Below, piece by piece: positions 1-11,953 of a DNA stretch of 64,000 bases. A program made the translations under genes and the position numbers. Where the stretch lies: the NCBI GenBank assembly GCA_019054805.1, contig JAHQIY010000008.1, positions 1,907,501 to 1,971,500 of the forward strand, read 5' to 3'. Within the stretch, counting starts at the first letter, position 1. Each line of letters begins with the position of its first letter. Source of the stretch: Brachionus manjavacas. Its lineage: Eukaryota > Rotifera > Eurotatoria > Ploima > Brachionidae. Under the pieces are notes generated by a model. The model saw only the letters and a list, made by a program, of their open reading frames with translations. It was not told the origin of the DNA and did no database searches.

Positions 1-22
1 AACTTATTACAAGAGAAGATGA
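1..22 (+). CDS. 3' end of a Gly/Tyr-rich secreted peptide gene (partial)
   Basis: The first 22 bases encode Thr-Tyr-Tyr-Lys-Arg-Arg-stop, the C-terminus of the GY peptide found complete at 7280, 14022, 20920, 38372, 41826, 52532 and 56427. The following 3' flank matches the flank of the 7280, 14022 and 20920 copies, so this is an eighth copy cut by the window edge. Only the tail is visible, so whether the rest is intact cannot be judged. Confidence 0.85.
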
Positions 23-430
23 ACTATTTAAATCTCGCACAGATTAGATTAGTTTTTAATTTTTTTGTCAGCTTTTATTTGGTTTAATAATAAAATTTTA
101 ATGAAACATTTTTTGGTTTCAATTTTATTAAAAAAAAAGTCAAAATATTCACAGCGTCAATTTTCAATAAATCGAGAAAAGTTAAATTCAATCCGATTGA
201 ATTTATTTGACAATATATTTTTCCATTTTACCTTTCACAGTAATAAAGGATATAATATAGCTTATTCTAATAAAACGTTAAAACTGTTTTGAAGTAAATT
301 AAACAAAATTTTAAGAGCTTCTTATTCAAACATTACTTAACAATAACACCTTTAAATCCTTTTTAAAAAACCAAGAATAAATCAAAAGCTAATAAAAAGC
401 ATCCTAAAATAAATAAGTAAAAATTAATTC
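23..430 (+). repeat. 3' flank of the GY gene, 'type A' family
   Basis: This stretch is nearly identical to 7616-8030, 14358-14770 and 21256-21670. It begins with the GY 3' UTR, including an AATAAA signal shortly after the stop, and continues as non-coding AT-rich DNA. Copies 38372, 41826, 52532 and 56427 carry a different 3' flank that diverges within about ten bases of the stop. The apparent 75-codon reading frame inside it is low-complexity and not supported. 431-931 holds nothing recognisable. Confidence 0.8.
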
Positions 431-931
431 AATTAATTCCTGAAGCTTAAAAGATATAAGCATTAAAAATTAGATATAATCTGTTACATAAAAAAAGATA
501 AAGTATTTTTTTTAATTTTTATTAGAGATTTTATCAGGCTTGCCTTTTTATTTAATTTTTTATTTTTAACTGTCTGAACACTTTTTTCCTTCAATTAATA
601 AATTTAAAAAAATCCCCTTTGAGATTCCATTTTAAGTTTTTTTTTCTAATCTTCCGATAAATAAAAAAATTACCTAATTGTTTGAGGTAGCTAAGGGCAT
701 TGTTGACAATCATAGACATCCTAATTAAAAAAATAAAATTAAAATAAAAAAATTTAGAAATTTTTCGTTAAAACCGAAGAGATAATCAAACCCTTGAGTA
801 TTTTCAGCAAAAAGAAAAATAATTTTTTAAACAAATTTATTTATTCAAATTATATTAAAATTTAAATAAACCATCATTTAACATAACAAGTCCAAAATTA
901 ACTTAAATAAAAAAACTAAAGCTCTAAAATT

Positions 932-3900
932 TTATTTTTTCTTGGTGTTTTTTTTCGATGTTTCGGACACTGATTTACTAGATAAATTTCGGCGTTCATT
1001 TTTAGAGCATCCATTCGGACTCATCAAATGCTCTTTCCAATTTTCTTCTCCCAGACCAATGTTTAAATGACACAATGGACACTTATTGGTATTTTTTTCG
1101 AATGGAATACATTTTTTAAGTTTGAAATGGAGATCATTCTCTTGCCCAATGTTAGTGTTTACCGCTTCGCTGCACCGTGGACACTCTTTATAATTATTTT
1201 TGAATTGACATTCTGTTAATAAGTGTTCATTTTGAGTTGCCACTTCTATCACTTGTTTGCAATTAGTACATTGCTTTAGCATTGGACACGACTTCCAAAA
1301 ATGCATTTCAAAACCTTGTTTGGCAAATTTTTCATTCACATCTCCACAAAACATGCAAGTATTGTCTTGACCATATTCGGACTCGTCGATCATACTAGTC
1401 GGTGTTTTACGATCCAGGCTAGCATTTTGATTCGGAGTCTTTGAGCGGTTTTTTGTTGGGGTTCTTCGACCAGGTCGAGGTGTGTGCGAGCCCATATGGT
1501 CACTCTAAAAAATAAAAAATTTAAAATTGTTAATTTTAAAGTTTATTTATTTTTTTAGCAAAGCTTAAAAAAAGATTTTTTTAAATAAAATTTTTGATGA
1601 AGGTAGCAGATAGCCGATTAAAAAGGATCTTAAAATTCGGAATGAACATTGCAAAAAAAATCATTAATGATTATCAACTTCAAATAAAATTTTCTAATTT
1701 AAATTTTTTATAATGAAATAACTAAAATAAAAAAAATTAAATTTCATACCAGATTATAAACTAATTAATTTTTTAGTAGTCCGTTTTTTAATAATTTGGA
1801 TCAAATTTTATTTTTGGAAAATTAGAATATTTTTTAGATGTTAATAGCTGATTCTAAAGATTTGTTAGTTAAGATAGTTTATTTTTTGAAAATTTATTCG
1901 ATTTTTAATGTATTAATTTTTTATAAAATAATTTAGAAATATTTTTTCATATATTTAATTTTTGAAGTTTATTTTAAACATAAATGATGGCGGCTTGAGG
2001 AACCAAAAAGATCACTTTGACTTGTTGGTTTTTCTACAATAACACTAATTGCACTTATTCAATTATCCATTATTCTTTAGTTAATCAACATTATTTATTA
2101 AATAATATAGTTCAAATTTAGGTGCTTCCAAAGGATAAATTTTGATATGAGCTCTACTTATCCATATTAAACAAAATAAATTCTTCGAATAAACCTTCTT
2201 ACTTGAGTTTCAAATAAAATTTTTGATTAAAAATATTTTGTGAATAGTCTTAATAATAAAAATTAAAAAAAATTAATAAATTAAAAGAATACATTTGTTT
2301 ATTACTGATATTATAATTATGTTTATTGGCTTTACTCGACTTTTCTTAAGACTGAAAAGAATTTATTTGCTTTTCAATCCATTATGAAAAAGATCATAAG
2401 CAAGTAATTAGCTAATGAAGGAAAAATTCTTTTTAATTTAAAAATTTGTTAAATTGCTACAAAATTTTCAGCCAAAAAATTTCATCATTTTTAAAAGGTT
2501 CAAAGAAAAATTTAATCTCAGTTAAGGGTTTATCATTACTTGAAGGCTGATGAATAGTAAATTTTGGAAGCACCTTTATTTTTGCTTTTTTTATTGATTA
2601 TACAATGTTTTATTCCTTAAAATAATTCCGAGAAATCAATAAGTTTAAAGCATTGTATATCTAATTGCATTGTAAAATTTTAATACAAAAATTACAATTT
2701 AAAAATTAAAATAGTTTTTGATATTTTGTCTGATGGAAAAATGATGGGTGTTCACATTAAAATATAAATGTTATTTTTTTTTAATTTTAATTTTTTTAAT
2801 TAAATGTTATTTTTAATTTATTGATTAGTTTGAGGTTCTCGAAAAATGTGATTTTTTGATTATAGAATAAAAATTGGTGACCAAATTGACTAAAATTACA
2901 AATATTTACTAGACTATAACAGTTAAAAAAATTCAAAAATCTAGTCAATTAAAATTAATTTTAATAATTTTTAAACTATTTTAGTACAATAACTACAGTT
3001 CAAAAAGAAAAACGTTTTATTTTTTTTCTAATTTTGTAAGTCCTAAACTGTTGTAAAAAAATTTACGATAGTCTTTAGACTTAATTTACATTAGGAAAAC
3101 AATCATCGACTTCAAATGGTTTGGAAAGTCCAGCTGGCCGCACTATGCGAGATAATTTAGCAATCGACAGACAACTTGCAAGAAACTGTGGTATCCGGCA
3201 TAATTTCTTTACCAATAGAACAGCAGAATACTGGAACAAACTTGGTATAAAGTGAATGAAATAAATTATTGTCAGTGAATGAAATTAAATTGCATGTTTT
3301 TGCAGAAACTAAATTAGGGTGGCACAAAGTTTGTGTCAGTTGATACATTTTGCAGGACAATTTTTAGGCTCAAAGAGAAAAGCTATTTCATTTAAAAAAT
3401 TTTTTTTGTTCTCTTTATTCCAATATTTACAATGCCCTTTTGTTTAGAGGAAATAAAAATGGTACATGGTTCAACTTTTAAAAATTATGAAAAACAGGGA
3501 TGATTTGGACGAAATAAATCCTTTTCAATTAATCAACGATCAAGTCTGATTTTATAAAATCAATAAAAAAACATAGTAGTAAAATATTTTTTCTTCAATT
3601 GTACATAAACAAGATTTTACCCGTTGCTCTGCTGCCGGAATAATAAAAATTAAATAAACGAGAAATTATTTTTGATTATTTAATTTTTTAACTAAATATT
3701 TTATTTATCATATTGAAAAATTCTTATTATAAATTTATTTTAAAAAAAAATTCATATGTATTGACAAAATAATTAAATAAATATTTCTATACAGTATTTC
3801 ACAAAAAGTTAGAATCAAACTTGTTTTACATTTGATTGTATTTTTGTTCGCTATTTCGTTAACTGGGCTATTTCTCGTTCAGTCTTTGTCTGATCTTTCA

Positions 3901-6900
3901 AAAGACCTACAATTTGCCATCTTTGTTGATCGGTTATTTTATTTTTACCCATTTTTCTCTATTTTGGCAAATTTTTATGTAGTCTTATTTTAATGAGATC
4001 AAGAAATAAGTAAAGTGTCGCATTTATTGGCAGGTATGGTCTCAAATCAAAGAAAAATAAGTTTTTTAGCAAATTCGGAAAAAAATTATACATGACATCC
4101 GATATCAAATTTTTAATTAAAAAAATTTGATTCCAACTTTTTGTACCAAATTTTTTTTCTTAAAAAGCTATTATTTGAAAAAAATTCATAATTAACGATT
4201 TTTTTAATTGCAAAAAAACAATATTTTTGTTTTTTTCAGTTTGATTCTAAGTTTTTGTGACATACTGTATTAAACAACATTTCTTGTAAGAAAAACTTGA
4301 ATTAATGAACTTCAATGAAATTGAATATTTTTTTCTTTTCTTCTATTTTTTTTAATAAATAATTTATTTTTAAGTCGTAAAAAAATTAATATCTATTATG
4401 TTATATTTAAATATTAAAGTTAGTTATCGTAAGTATGTGCATGAAAATTTTATTTTTTTCACACATTTGGGTTTTAAATATTAAGATTAATGTAACCCTT
4501 TTGCAAGTAAATTAATTGAAGCACCTACAGTTGATGGTTTTAAAGTAGGTTTCGACTACTTAAAATATTTTTTTTAATCAGAAAATAAATTTAAACTATT
4601 AATTTTGATTTTTTAGTGTAATTTTTGTATTTAAAAAACAATTCAATACTTTTTTCACCTTTCATTTAACAAAAATCAACTTTACCTTGTCATAGTTTTG
4701 CAAAGGTTTTCCATCAATTGAATCAAATGCGTCATATAAACTGCGGTATTTTTTGTTTCGTCTATTCATGTCATTATCCGGAGGCAAATGCTTTCTTACT
4801 GCATTTCCATATTCCTTTTTGAATAAATATGTTTACCTTAATTTTAGAAAAAAATAAATTTTGTTACTCGATACATCTGCACTAGAATTTTGGCGGCCAA
4901 TTCTCTACATTCGCCACAATTATGGTCCAGAGCTTGTGCACAAAATTTTGATATATTATCAACATTAAGTCCATTTTCTTTGGTTCCCAATCGTCGGACA
5001 AGTTCATCAATTATTTCAACCCGACTGAGAGCCAATCTAGGCGCTATCTGCAGCCGTATTGGTACTGTACAATAATTAGGCACTGTGTGTAGCGGCTTTA
5101 TTTCCGTAAAAGTGGCCATTTCGACCAAATACTCTTGGGCTCGCTGTCTTAAACGAGCATTAGTATCGCCAGTCCTATGTATGAGCACTGGCAATGCTTT
5201 TTCCAGAACATAGTTTATATCACTTTTTCCGACTGAATGGTTGCTGGCAAACTCGGTGACTAAAAACTGGAACAAAGTGACTGTTTTATTGAATACACTA
5301 AACACATGGTCTTTGCACATTTTGGCGACCAAGATGCCCGATGCACGCATCAATAATTTAGCCTCCTCTCTTTCGCCCTTGTAATTAGTCAAATTATTGA
5401 ACACTTCTTGGATGGCGTCTTCTCTGTTTTGGAAATTTTTACTGTATAATTTGGTGACTATTTGCTTTCCTAAATAATCATTCATCAAGGCTGCTTCTCT
5501 AACTTCTCGTTCAGACATTTCTTCTGTGCCGTCCATAGGGTCATAGGATTCTGGCTCGAAGTTATCTTGTTCTGTGACTAGGGCGTCATTTGACTGGGTT
5601 ATTGGTCCCTCGTCATTTTCATTTGAAGGAAACTCATTTTTGTCTATTCGACTTTTGTTTGTATTTCGAAGAGTGGGTATAACTCGGTCTTCATACGGAG
5701 TTGGTGGTTTCTCTGGACGTTCGCTAATGCTCGCTCGGTTAGAACGAGGCGAGGTTTGAGAATTTCGTTGACGATTTGACAGTAAAGGTTTTGGTGAATG
5801 TATAACAGGTGACTTGCTTCCATTAGCTGAATCATAGTCCAAATCACCAGATAGCTAAATAGGGTAAGTTTAATTTTAAAAAGGTTTTATTTGGAAAATA
5901 AAGGTTAATCAGATTAGAGTTAAAATTTGTTAGTTTAATACCTCGATTGATTTTCGGTGAGATGTTCTTAAGTCAATTCTTGACTCAGCGTCGCTATTAA
6001 AATTAGCTCTTTTTTGAAGTAATTCTTTTGATTCAGGCTATAGAATTTAAGCAAATTTAAAAATAAAAAAAAAGCTCAAAAATCGCTTGGAAATTTAGGC
6101 TCAGTTGATTTACAAAAGATTTTGGGAAAGCAAGGCTTTGAAGCAGATTACATGGAACCAAGAGACAAACAATTTGTTAAAGATTATCTAAAAACAATAG
6201 TAAAAACAAGATAAATTGATATTGAAAATTTAAATATTATCTAATTTAAAGGTGTTCTTAGTTTTAAATTTAATTTATGAAAATAAATTGAAAATGGAAA
6301 TTTTTGCTTGACAAAAATAAAATAATCTTTAAGCAAAAAATTTAATTAAAAATAAATAATTTTGAATTAGAATTTACATTTTATTTTTTTTCACATTTTT
6401 TATTTTAATAGCAAACAAACAAACTAATTCTCAAGATATAAAAAATTAAATTTAACTAGCTTTAATTTTAATAAAACGATTCTTTAATCAACTAATTTTA
6501 AACATTGTAGATGAAAAAAAAATAAAAAATAACTATCAAATAAAAATTACATTTGAATGTTAAAAAAATTGGTCTTGATTTTTTTGATTTTCTAGAAAAT
6601 AAAATCGCCAATGCGATCTTTTTAGAAAAATCAAAAGGACTCTTTGAATATTTTGAAACTTTTGTTATTTACTATAAGGTTTTGTCAAAAAATTAAGATA
6701 TGCTGTCAAAAGAAGTAAATCAATCAAAAGAAACAAAAGCATTACCAGCCGAAGATTTTGATGAATTTTGAAATTAAAGCTATTGGGATAAATTTTAGAT
6801 TCTTGTTAAAAAAATTCACGAATGCCGAAGGTATATTCATACAAAGATTTCAAAAATTATGTCATGTACGAGAAATAAAGTGGTAATATGGTTATGAATA

Positions 6901-9400
6901 AGGATTAATAACCCAGAAAAAAACAATATGTATGAGAAATTAAAAATAAAATTGAAAACCAGTGAATTATTCGCAAATTGCGAATATTAATATATAGGTG
7001 AAGGCTGACAAACCAGAAAAAAAATATGTCTCTGACTTAAATATTTAAAATGGATGAGAAATCAAAAATAAAATTGAAAACCAGTGAATTAAATATATAA
7101 AAAATTGAAACTAAAAAGTTCAAAACCTATTTTTAGATAATAAAATAGAAAATGAAAGTGGATCAAAAATATTTGGTATAAATAACCAAGATATTTTACC
7201 AAGATAATCATTCAAATTAAAATAATTCAATTAAATAATTAAAAATATTCAATTAAATTTTCTAATCTAATTCTTAAAAATGACTTCAAAATTTACATTG
7301 GCATTTTTGGTTGTTCTCTTGTCAAACACAGCTGTGCTGAGTACTTCCCTTGGTGAAAAACTTCAATCAACTGGTCTTAAATCCGAATCAAACAATTTGC
7401 AGTCTTCGTCAGGAAATCTTCAAGGAGCATTTGGATACGGTGGTGGCTATGGAGTGTATGATTATGGTTATGGCTATCCAAGCTACGGATATGGTTTGTA
7501 TGACTATGGAATAGGTTACGGTGTTTCTGGATATGGTGGTGGATATGGTTACACATATCCAAGCTATGGATATGGATACGGTTATGGCTATCCAACTTAT
7601 TACAAGAGAAGATGAACTATTTAAATCTCGCACAGATTAGATTAGTTTTTAATTTTTTTTTGTCAGCTTTTATTTGGTTTAATAATAAAATTTTAATGAA
7701 ACATTTTTTGGTTTCAATTTTATTAAAAAAAAGTCAAAATATTCATAGCGTCAATTTTCAGTAAATCGAGAAAAGTTAAATTCAATCCGATTGAATTTAT
7801 TTGACAATATATTTTTCCATTTTACCTTTCACAGTAATAAAGGATATAATATAGCTTCTTCTAATAAAACGTTAAAACTGTTTTGAAGTAAATTAAACAA
7901 AATTTTAAGAGCTTCTTATTCAAACATTACTTAACAATAACACCTTTAAATTCTTTTTAAAAAACCAAGAATAAATAAAAAGCTAATAAAAAGCATCCTA
8001 AAATAAATAAGTAAAAATTAATTCAATTAATTCTTAATTTTTATAATTTAAAAAAAAACTTTAAAACTTTAAATACGCTAGACAATTTTTTCATGTTTAA
8101 TTACATTTTTAATAATTCAAACCTTTATTTAATAAATTTGTTTGATTTTGCCATATTTATTTGAAAATTTAAAAATTTAAGCTGTCAAGAAAATAAACCT
8201 TTTAATCCCAATAGAGAAAATGATAGATTTTTAAATATTTTTAACAAATAGAGGTTCCATGTAAAAGCTTATAATAAGAAAAATAACAAAAATCTTACAT
8301 CAATGAACTCGAGTAGATTATTTGCTTGCAATTGTCGATAAGTTTCTTTCCGGTATTCTTGTATTTGTTGCTTTTTTATTTTCGCTTTTTCGTAATCTTC
8401 TTCTTCAATAGCTTGACGTTTTTCGATATCGTAGCGAGCTAAACGCTCGCCGATCTTTTTTAATTCTAAAATAGCCAATTTAAGCCTCTTGGCTTCGTCA
8501 TATCGTTCAGCTAGGTGACACAAAATTTATTTATTACAAGAAAAAATAGAGAAAACTAATGCCTACTTAAAACGCAATCTGTTTTTTTTTTATCCAATTT
8601 TCGAATTATTTGGCTTATTTCGGCATCTTGGTACATTGCAAATGCCAAATCATCCAGTGGTGAAATGTAGTCAGCTCGCTTGATAGCAGCCAGAACAGTA
8701 GGGTCCGCGTCGTTGTTCTTTAGCATTTCTTGGTTAATCTCGTCATCCAAATCGATTCCGATCACGTTTATAGCAATAATACCAACCTTGGGAAATCAGA
8801 TATTTTTTTTTATTTTTTTTAATAAAGGTACCTGGTTGTAGACATTGAGTCGGTTTAGGAAATTTTTATGAAGAACTAGCTTTAGGAAAAGGCCCTCGGC
8901 ATCTACATGAACAGATTTTAGTTCACGTGCTTTGAGATCAGTTTTTTCGTTAGATGATAATTCAACATATCTTAAGAAAAAAGAAGGAAATTATTTTGGA
9001 GAAAAAAGTCAGTGGAGGTTTACCCAAGTCGAGTGTATTTTGCGGAGTCAAAAGAACTCTCGTGGTCATCAGTCTCAGGACTGTCGCCAATGTAAAACTC
9101 AACTTTAGATGCAATCAAATATTGATGAGATAATATTTGCACTTTTTTAAGAACAATTTTTTTATTAAATTGTATTATTAAGTCTATAGGGTATAGACAA
9201 TATCTATGATTAAGGTGTAAAAATTATTGACTCATTTATCTTTTAGAAAGAAAATACCTTTGTGAAGCCCATCCGTGCACTAAAGGTCCGTGCTTGTCAG
9301 AGTCTAAGTCGCTGGCGGGAAATTTTTCATCTTCACTAGTTACATGCACAACTTTAAATTCGATTTTTTTAGGCGGCATGTATTCTTTTTTAAACTTCAT
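932..9400 (-). CDS. CEP104: CEP104 centrosomal/ciliary tip protein, nine exons
   Basis: CEP104 sits at the distal centriole and ciliary tip, where it binds tubulin and microtubule plus ends. Exons, 5' to 3' on the minus strand: 9400-9258, 9203-9024, 8970-8832, 8786-8567, 8510-8299, 6037-5942, 5854-4868, 4814-4686, 1504-932. All junctions are GT-AG, phases agree, and the sum is 2679 bases (892 aa; human about 925). The N-terminal jelly-roll domain is about residues 8-165. A coiled coil covers about 205-295, following the family motif ADYISPLDDLAF. The TOG domain is about 440-690. The C-terminal Cys/His zinc-finger array is about 752-868 and starts CMFCGD. The ATG at 9400 is the most upstream; the in-frame ATG at 9379 (MPPKK) aligns better with the usual family start. 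Intron 5 (2.3 kb) contains an antisense GY gene and intron 8 (3.2 kb) contains transposon relics. No SxIP motif is visible in the C-terminal tail. Family very sure; the exon 5/6 join is the least certain. Confidence 0.93.
3100..3260 (+). mobile_element. LINE 3'-end relic (C-terminus of ORF2)
   Basis: The plus frame reads a Cys-Gly-Ile-Arg-His stretch followed by NFFTNRTAEYWNKLG. This is the conserved C-terminal motif of CR1/Jockey-like LINE proteins, seen again as NFFTNRTASDWNALD in the minus-strand LINE near 49.3 kb. It is followed by stops. It is a 5'-truncated, decayed insertion inside the CEP104 intron. Confidence 0.6.
3792..4267. mobile_element. Tc1/mariner internal-deletion derivative with terminal inverted repeats
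   Basis: The ends CAGTATTTCACAAAAAGTTA (left) and the reverse complement of the right end, CAGTATGTCACAAAAACTTA, form an inverted repeat of about 30 bp. It is flanked by TA on both sides (3790-3791, 4268-4269), the Tc1/mariner target duplication. The 476-bp element is far too short for a full transposase gene but keeps its start (see 3856-3952). Confidence 0.8.
3856..3952 (-). pseudogene. Tc1-like transposase N-terminal fragment (helix-turn-helix)
   Basis: From ATG at 3952 the minus strand reads MGKNKITDQQRWQIVGLLKD and onward to EREIAQLTK before a TAG stop. This matches the N-terminal DNA-binding helix-turn-helix typical of Tc1 transposases. The catalytic core is absent; the reading frame ends within the 476-bp element. 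It shows that the surrounding MITE derives from an autonomous Tc1-like element. Confidence 0.65.
6885..7095. repeat. Short direct repeat upstream of GY gene
   Basis: A segment of about 45 bases (pattern GAGAAATYAAAAATAAAATT followed by GAAAACCAGTGAATTA) occurs at about 6931-6971 and again at 7051-7091. It lies just 5' of the GY promoter in CEP104 intron 5. Confidence 0.55.
7177..7184 (+). promoter_or_regulatory. TATA box of the GY gene at 7280
   Basis: TATAAATA lies 96 bases before the ATG in a block conserved in all complete GY copies (TTGGTATAAATAACCAAG, then TTACCAAGATAATCATTC). Conservation of this block when more distal flanks differ supports a promoter. Confidence 0.65.
7280..7615 (+). 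CDS. Gly/Tyr-rich secreted peptide, copy 1
   Basis: Single-exon gene, 111 aa. Residues 1-21 form a signal peptide (basic Lys4, hydrophobic LAFLVVLL, small residues before the likely cleavage near 21). Residues 22-48 are a Ser/Gln/Leu-rich linker. Residues 49-108 are almost only Gly and Tyr with Asp, Pro and Ser, in loose repeats such as YGYGYPSYGYG. The end is Tyr-Tyr-Lys-Arg-Arg. Composition resembles cuticle, eggshell or adhesive proteins and the YGGYG-type peptides of nematodes; no homologue is recognised and function is not assigned. The gene lies antisense inside CEP104 intron 5. This copy alone has Asn16 where the others have Ser. An AATAAA follows about 70 bases after the stop. Confidence 0.85.
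   Translation: MTSKFTLAFLVVLLSNTAVLSTSLGEKLQSTGLKSESNNLQSSSGNLQGAFGYGGGYGVYDYGYGYPSYGYGLYDYGIGYGVSGYGGGYGYTYPSYGYGYGYGYPTYYKRR
7616..8125 (+). repeat. Type A 3' flank of GY copy 1
   Basis: Matches 14358-14866 and 21256-21764 nearly base for base, then diverges where the other two copies join a LINE relic. The shared block shows that DNA well beyond the GY transcript was copied along with the gene. Confidence 0.75.
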
Positions 9401-10360
9401 TAGAAAATATTATTAATCAAAGTACTATTTTAAAATAAAAGTTGAGGTTATTTTTGGTTTTTAAAATGATATTGGTCTAGGTACCAGTGTGTAATCAGTG
9501 GCTATAGAAACTCTTGAAAAACACAAGAAAATATTTCATTGTTTAAAGTTAATTATATAAGAAGTTTTGGCCAATTTATGGGGTTTAGATGAGTATTGCT
9601 TGTATACTGCGAATTTAAAAAATTGAAAAAGTTAATGCTGAAATAAAATTAAAAAAATAATAAAATTGCTGGTTGCTATGGTGATTATTCTATTTAGAAT
9701 TATTTTTCTATTAGATGATTGCTAGGAACAGAATTTGTGTGCGAATGTGTTAAGACTTTTATTTTATTTGGAAAAAGAATTTTCTATTTATTTTTAATTT
9801 ACTTAAATAAAATTAATTTTTTGCTTGTTTTGTTTATTATAGATTTCTAAATTGCGACAAAATATTTAAACTGTAAATATACAGAGACTTTGTTTTTTTT
9901 GTAATTGCTTGAATTGATTGTTAAAATTTAACAGTCAACTAGTTGGATTGAGGAAGATTTTAAATAACTTCCTAGCTCTAGTATCAAAAAAAGAAAGAAA
10001 TATGGTGCTACAAAATAATTCCTATTTAGATATAAAGAAGCATATAAACAAAATCGAAAATTTATTCATGCTAATAACAGAAATACAATTCACGAATATG
10101 CAATCTAAATTTTTAATTTCTCGTAATGTAAAGAATAAATTTACTTTTTATATTATAATTAAGTTAAAGAATAAATTACTTTAAAAGTCTAAAGATTCGG
10201 TGAAATTCAGTATAAAAGAACAGAATAATGTGATTAAAAAATTGAATAACTTTATTCGCTGCGGTGAAGTTTGCAGACAAAATAAAAATTAAAGCAAAGC
10301 TAATTATTTTAAAAATTTAAAAAAAAATTGATGATTAGAAAATTTTTTGCATAAAAATCA
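9401..10360. other. Intergenic, no gene seen
   Basis: AT-rich DNA upstream of CEP104. An 88-codon frame at 9918-10184 is low-complexity (Asn/Lys/Ile/Leu) without recognisable motifs and is not called a gene. The CEP104 promoter should lie in the first few hundred bases; no clear TATA box was identified. Confidence 0.5.
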
Positions 10361-10364
10361 GAAA

Positions 10365-10560
10365 ATTGGATCGAGGACTCGAAATCCCTGAGGGTGAAAA
10401 AATCTTCAAAATATCTCTGCAATACGGGGCGAATGTTTAAACTACTTTCATCATAAAAATAGGGGCACCAGTTTCGACTGGGTAATAATTGCGGTGTAGA
10501 TGATCAACTCGATGAAGTAACCTCTTTGTCAGATCGGTGCCGTTGCTCAAAAAGGTACTA
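10365..10560 (+). mobile_element. tRNA-derived SINE-like repeat, copy 1 (decayed)
   Basis: GGATCGAGGACTCGAAATCC resembles a tRNA arm with a polymerase III B box. It is followed by blocks shared with 57588-57785: AAAATCTTCAAAAT, CTTTCATCATAAAAA, a GTTTCGAC core inside a short hairpin, then GGTGTAGATGA and CAACTCGATG. The 5' A-box half is poorly preserved here. Two dispersed copies with a tRNA-like head and a common body fit a SINE. Confidence 0.55.
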
Positions 10561-10719
10561 GAAAAGGGGAACAATTTCCCTACCTTCACTAATATATTTC
10601 CTTATCTTCACTAATATATTTCCATCGTCACTAATAAAATAAAGCTCCACTTATAATATATAGCTCCACTATATAATTTGGGAATCATCTAATCAATTTT
10701 AAATATAAATCGAAAGTTT

Positions 10720-11340
10720 ATTTATTTTTATTTATTTGTTTTCTGTGCCGAGCAAAAGCTCCTTCAGATTAAAAAAAAAAATCAAAATAAAATAAAGTTA
10801 TATAAGATAGAATAAAAATTTTAAAAAAATAAAATGGTTTAAAATAGAGGAAAATTAATGAAATTGAACTAGAGAGTTAAAGGATACATATTTTTTAAAA
10901 ATTGATTGTTCAGGGAAAAAAGAAGAAATTGTAAGGTAGCAATTAGACAATGGTTGGGTATTCAATATATCTTGATTCGAAACCTTCTTTGTATTCCTCC
11001 ACCAGTCTAACAACCAATGGAATAGAATGTCTCAGTCCTGTCCCATCATATCTCTCACTCAAATCACAAAGCCGATTTGAGACTGTTAGCAATTTATGTT
11101 TATTAAAAGCCTGATGATGCAACATGTTGGAAGGAGTATCATATTAACTTTGTAACAACACATTTTAGACCTATCATATTATCATTATAACTTGAGGATA
11201 GCTCTGACTGCTGTATTCTGAACTGCTTGTAGTTTTTTGATAATATTTTCTGAAAATGAATTCAAGCAAGAAAAAGAATAGTCTAAGATTGATCCGACTA
11301 AAGATTTATATAAATTTCCTAGTGTGTTTATAGAAATAAT
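10720..11340 (-). mobile_element. LINE-A 3' relic (ORF2 C-terminus and 3' tail)
   Basis: Read on the minus strand: NTLGNLYKSLVGSILDYSF, then a decayed stretch, then LLTVSNRLCDLSERYDGT and ESRYIEYPT, then a 3' UTR ending near 10720-10770 in the shared tail CTGAAGGAGCTTTTGCTCGG and AAATA repeats. This is the region after the reverse transcriptase palm. The same family occurs four times in the tandem duplication. Where those copies have a TAA in 'YKS*V' this one has TTA, so it is closer to the functional ancestor. Confidence 0.7.
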
Positions 11341-11343
11341 CAA

Positions 11344-11953
11344 TTATTTATATTTTGTGCCATCAGTACAAACGTGTAATTTATTTACTACATATGTGGA
11401 ATTTATTATTAGTGAAGTATCCGGATGTATTGCCGAGGAGTTTCCTCTTGTACTTGGACAGGTAGTTAGCAACTTGTATACTTGAAGGTTCGGGTAGACG
11501 GTTCGTGTCAAGTAAAAAAAATCAAAGCTTTTCCGATTCCCGATCAGACCATTTCCCAATGCCATTAAAAGCAACTAAAAGATCGAAAGTTTTTTCCTCG
11601 TAATTCTCAGAATTGGTTTGATGGTGACGAATTTATTTAGATGAGGTTTAATTAATTAGAGTAGACTTCGAAATATATTAGGTTACATTTAATTTATTAG
11701 TGTAGATATTCATAATTATACTCAAATTGTTTAAGAAATTTGTATTTACAAGGCTCGACCATGAACAAATAAACCGCGATCTTGAACAACACATCAGGTC
11801 AACATCTTCTAATTGTCAACAAAGATTTGTTACTCCTTTTGACCTCTTCCAGAAAGCAAAAGAAGAAATCCAACGCACATAACATAAACCTCAATCAATT
11901 CATCTAACAAACTTTTCTTTTTAAATTATCCAAAAAAAAAAAAAATTGTATTA
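11344..11953. other. Repeat debris with coding-like fragments
   Basis: A 76-codon minus frame (11344-11574) and a 45-codon plus frame (11757-11882, containing INRDLEQHIRSTS and FDLFQKAKEEIQ) have protein-like composition unlike the AT-rich surroundings. They are probably pieces of retrotransposon ORFs, but no family was recognised. Confidence 0.3.

Larger units (their letters stand above)
1505..4685 (-). other. CEP104 intron 8
   Basis: A 3.2-kb intron between the TOG exon end and the zinc-finger exon, very AT-rich. Besides the LINE relic at 3100-3260 and the Tc1-type derivative at 3792-4267, no coding or structured signal stands out. Confidence 0.8.

Noticed and set aside
65-292. 75-codon frame after the GY tail (also 21301-21528)
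   Set aside because: Lies in the GY 3' flank; the other copies of the flank break it by indels.
7377-7633. Minus-strand reading frames of 72-74 codons over each GY gene (also at the other six copies)
   Set aside because: They are mirror frames created by Gly/Tyr codon repetition, lack a promoter on that strand, and vary at the start while the plus frame keeps a signal peptide.
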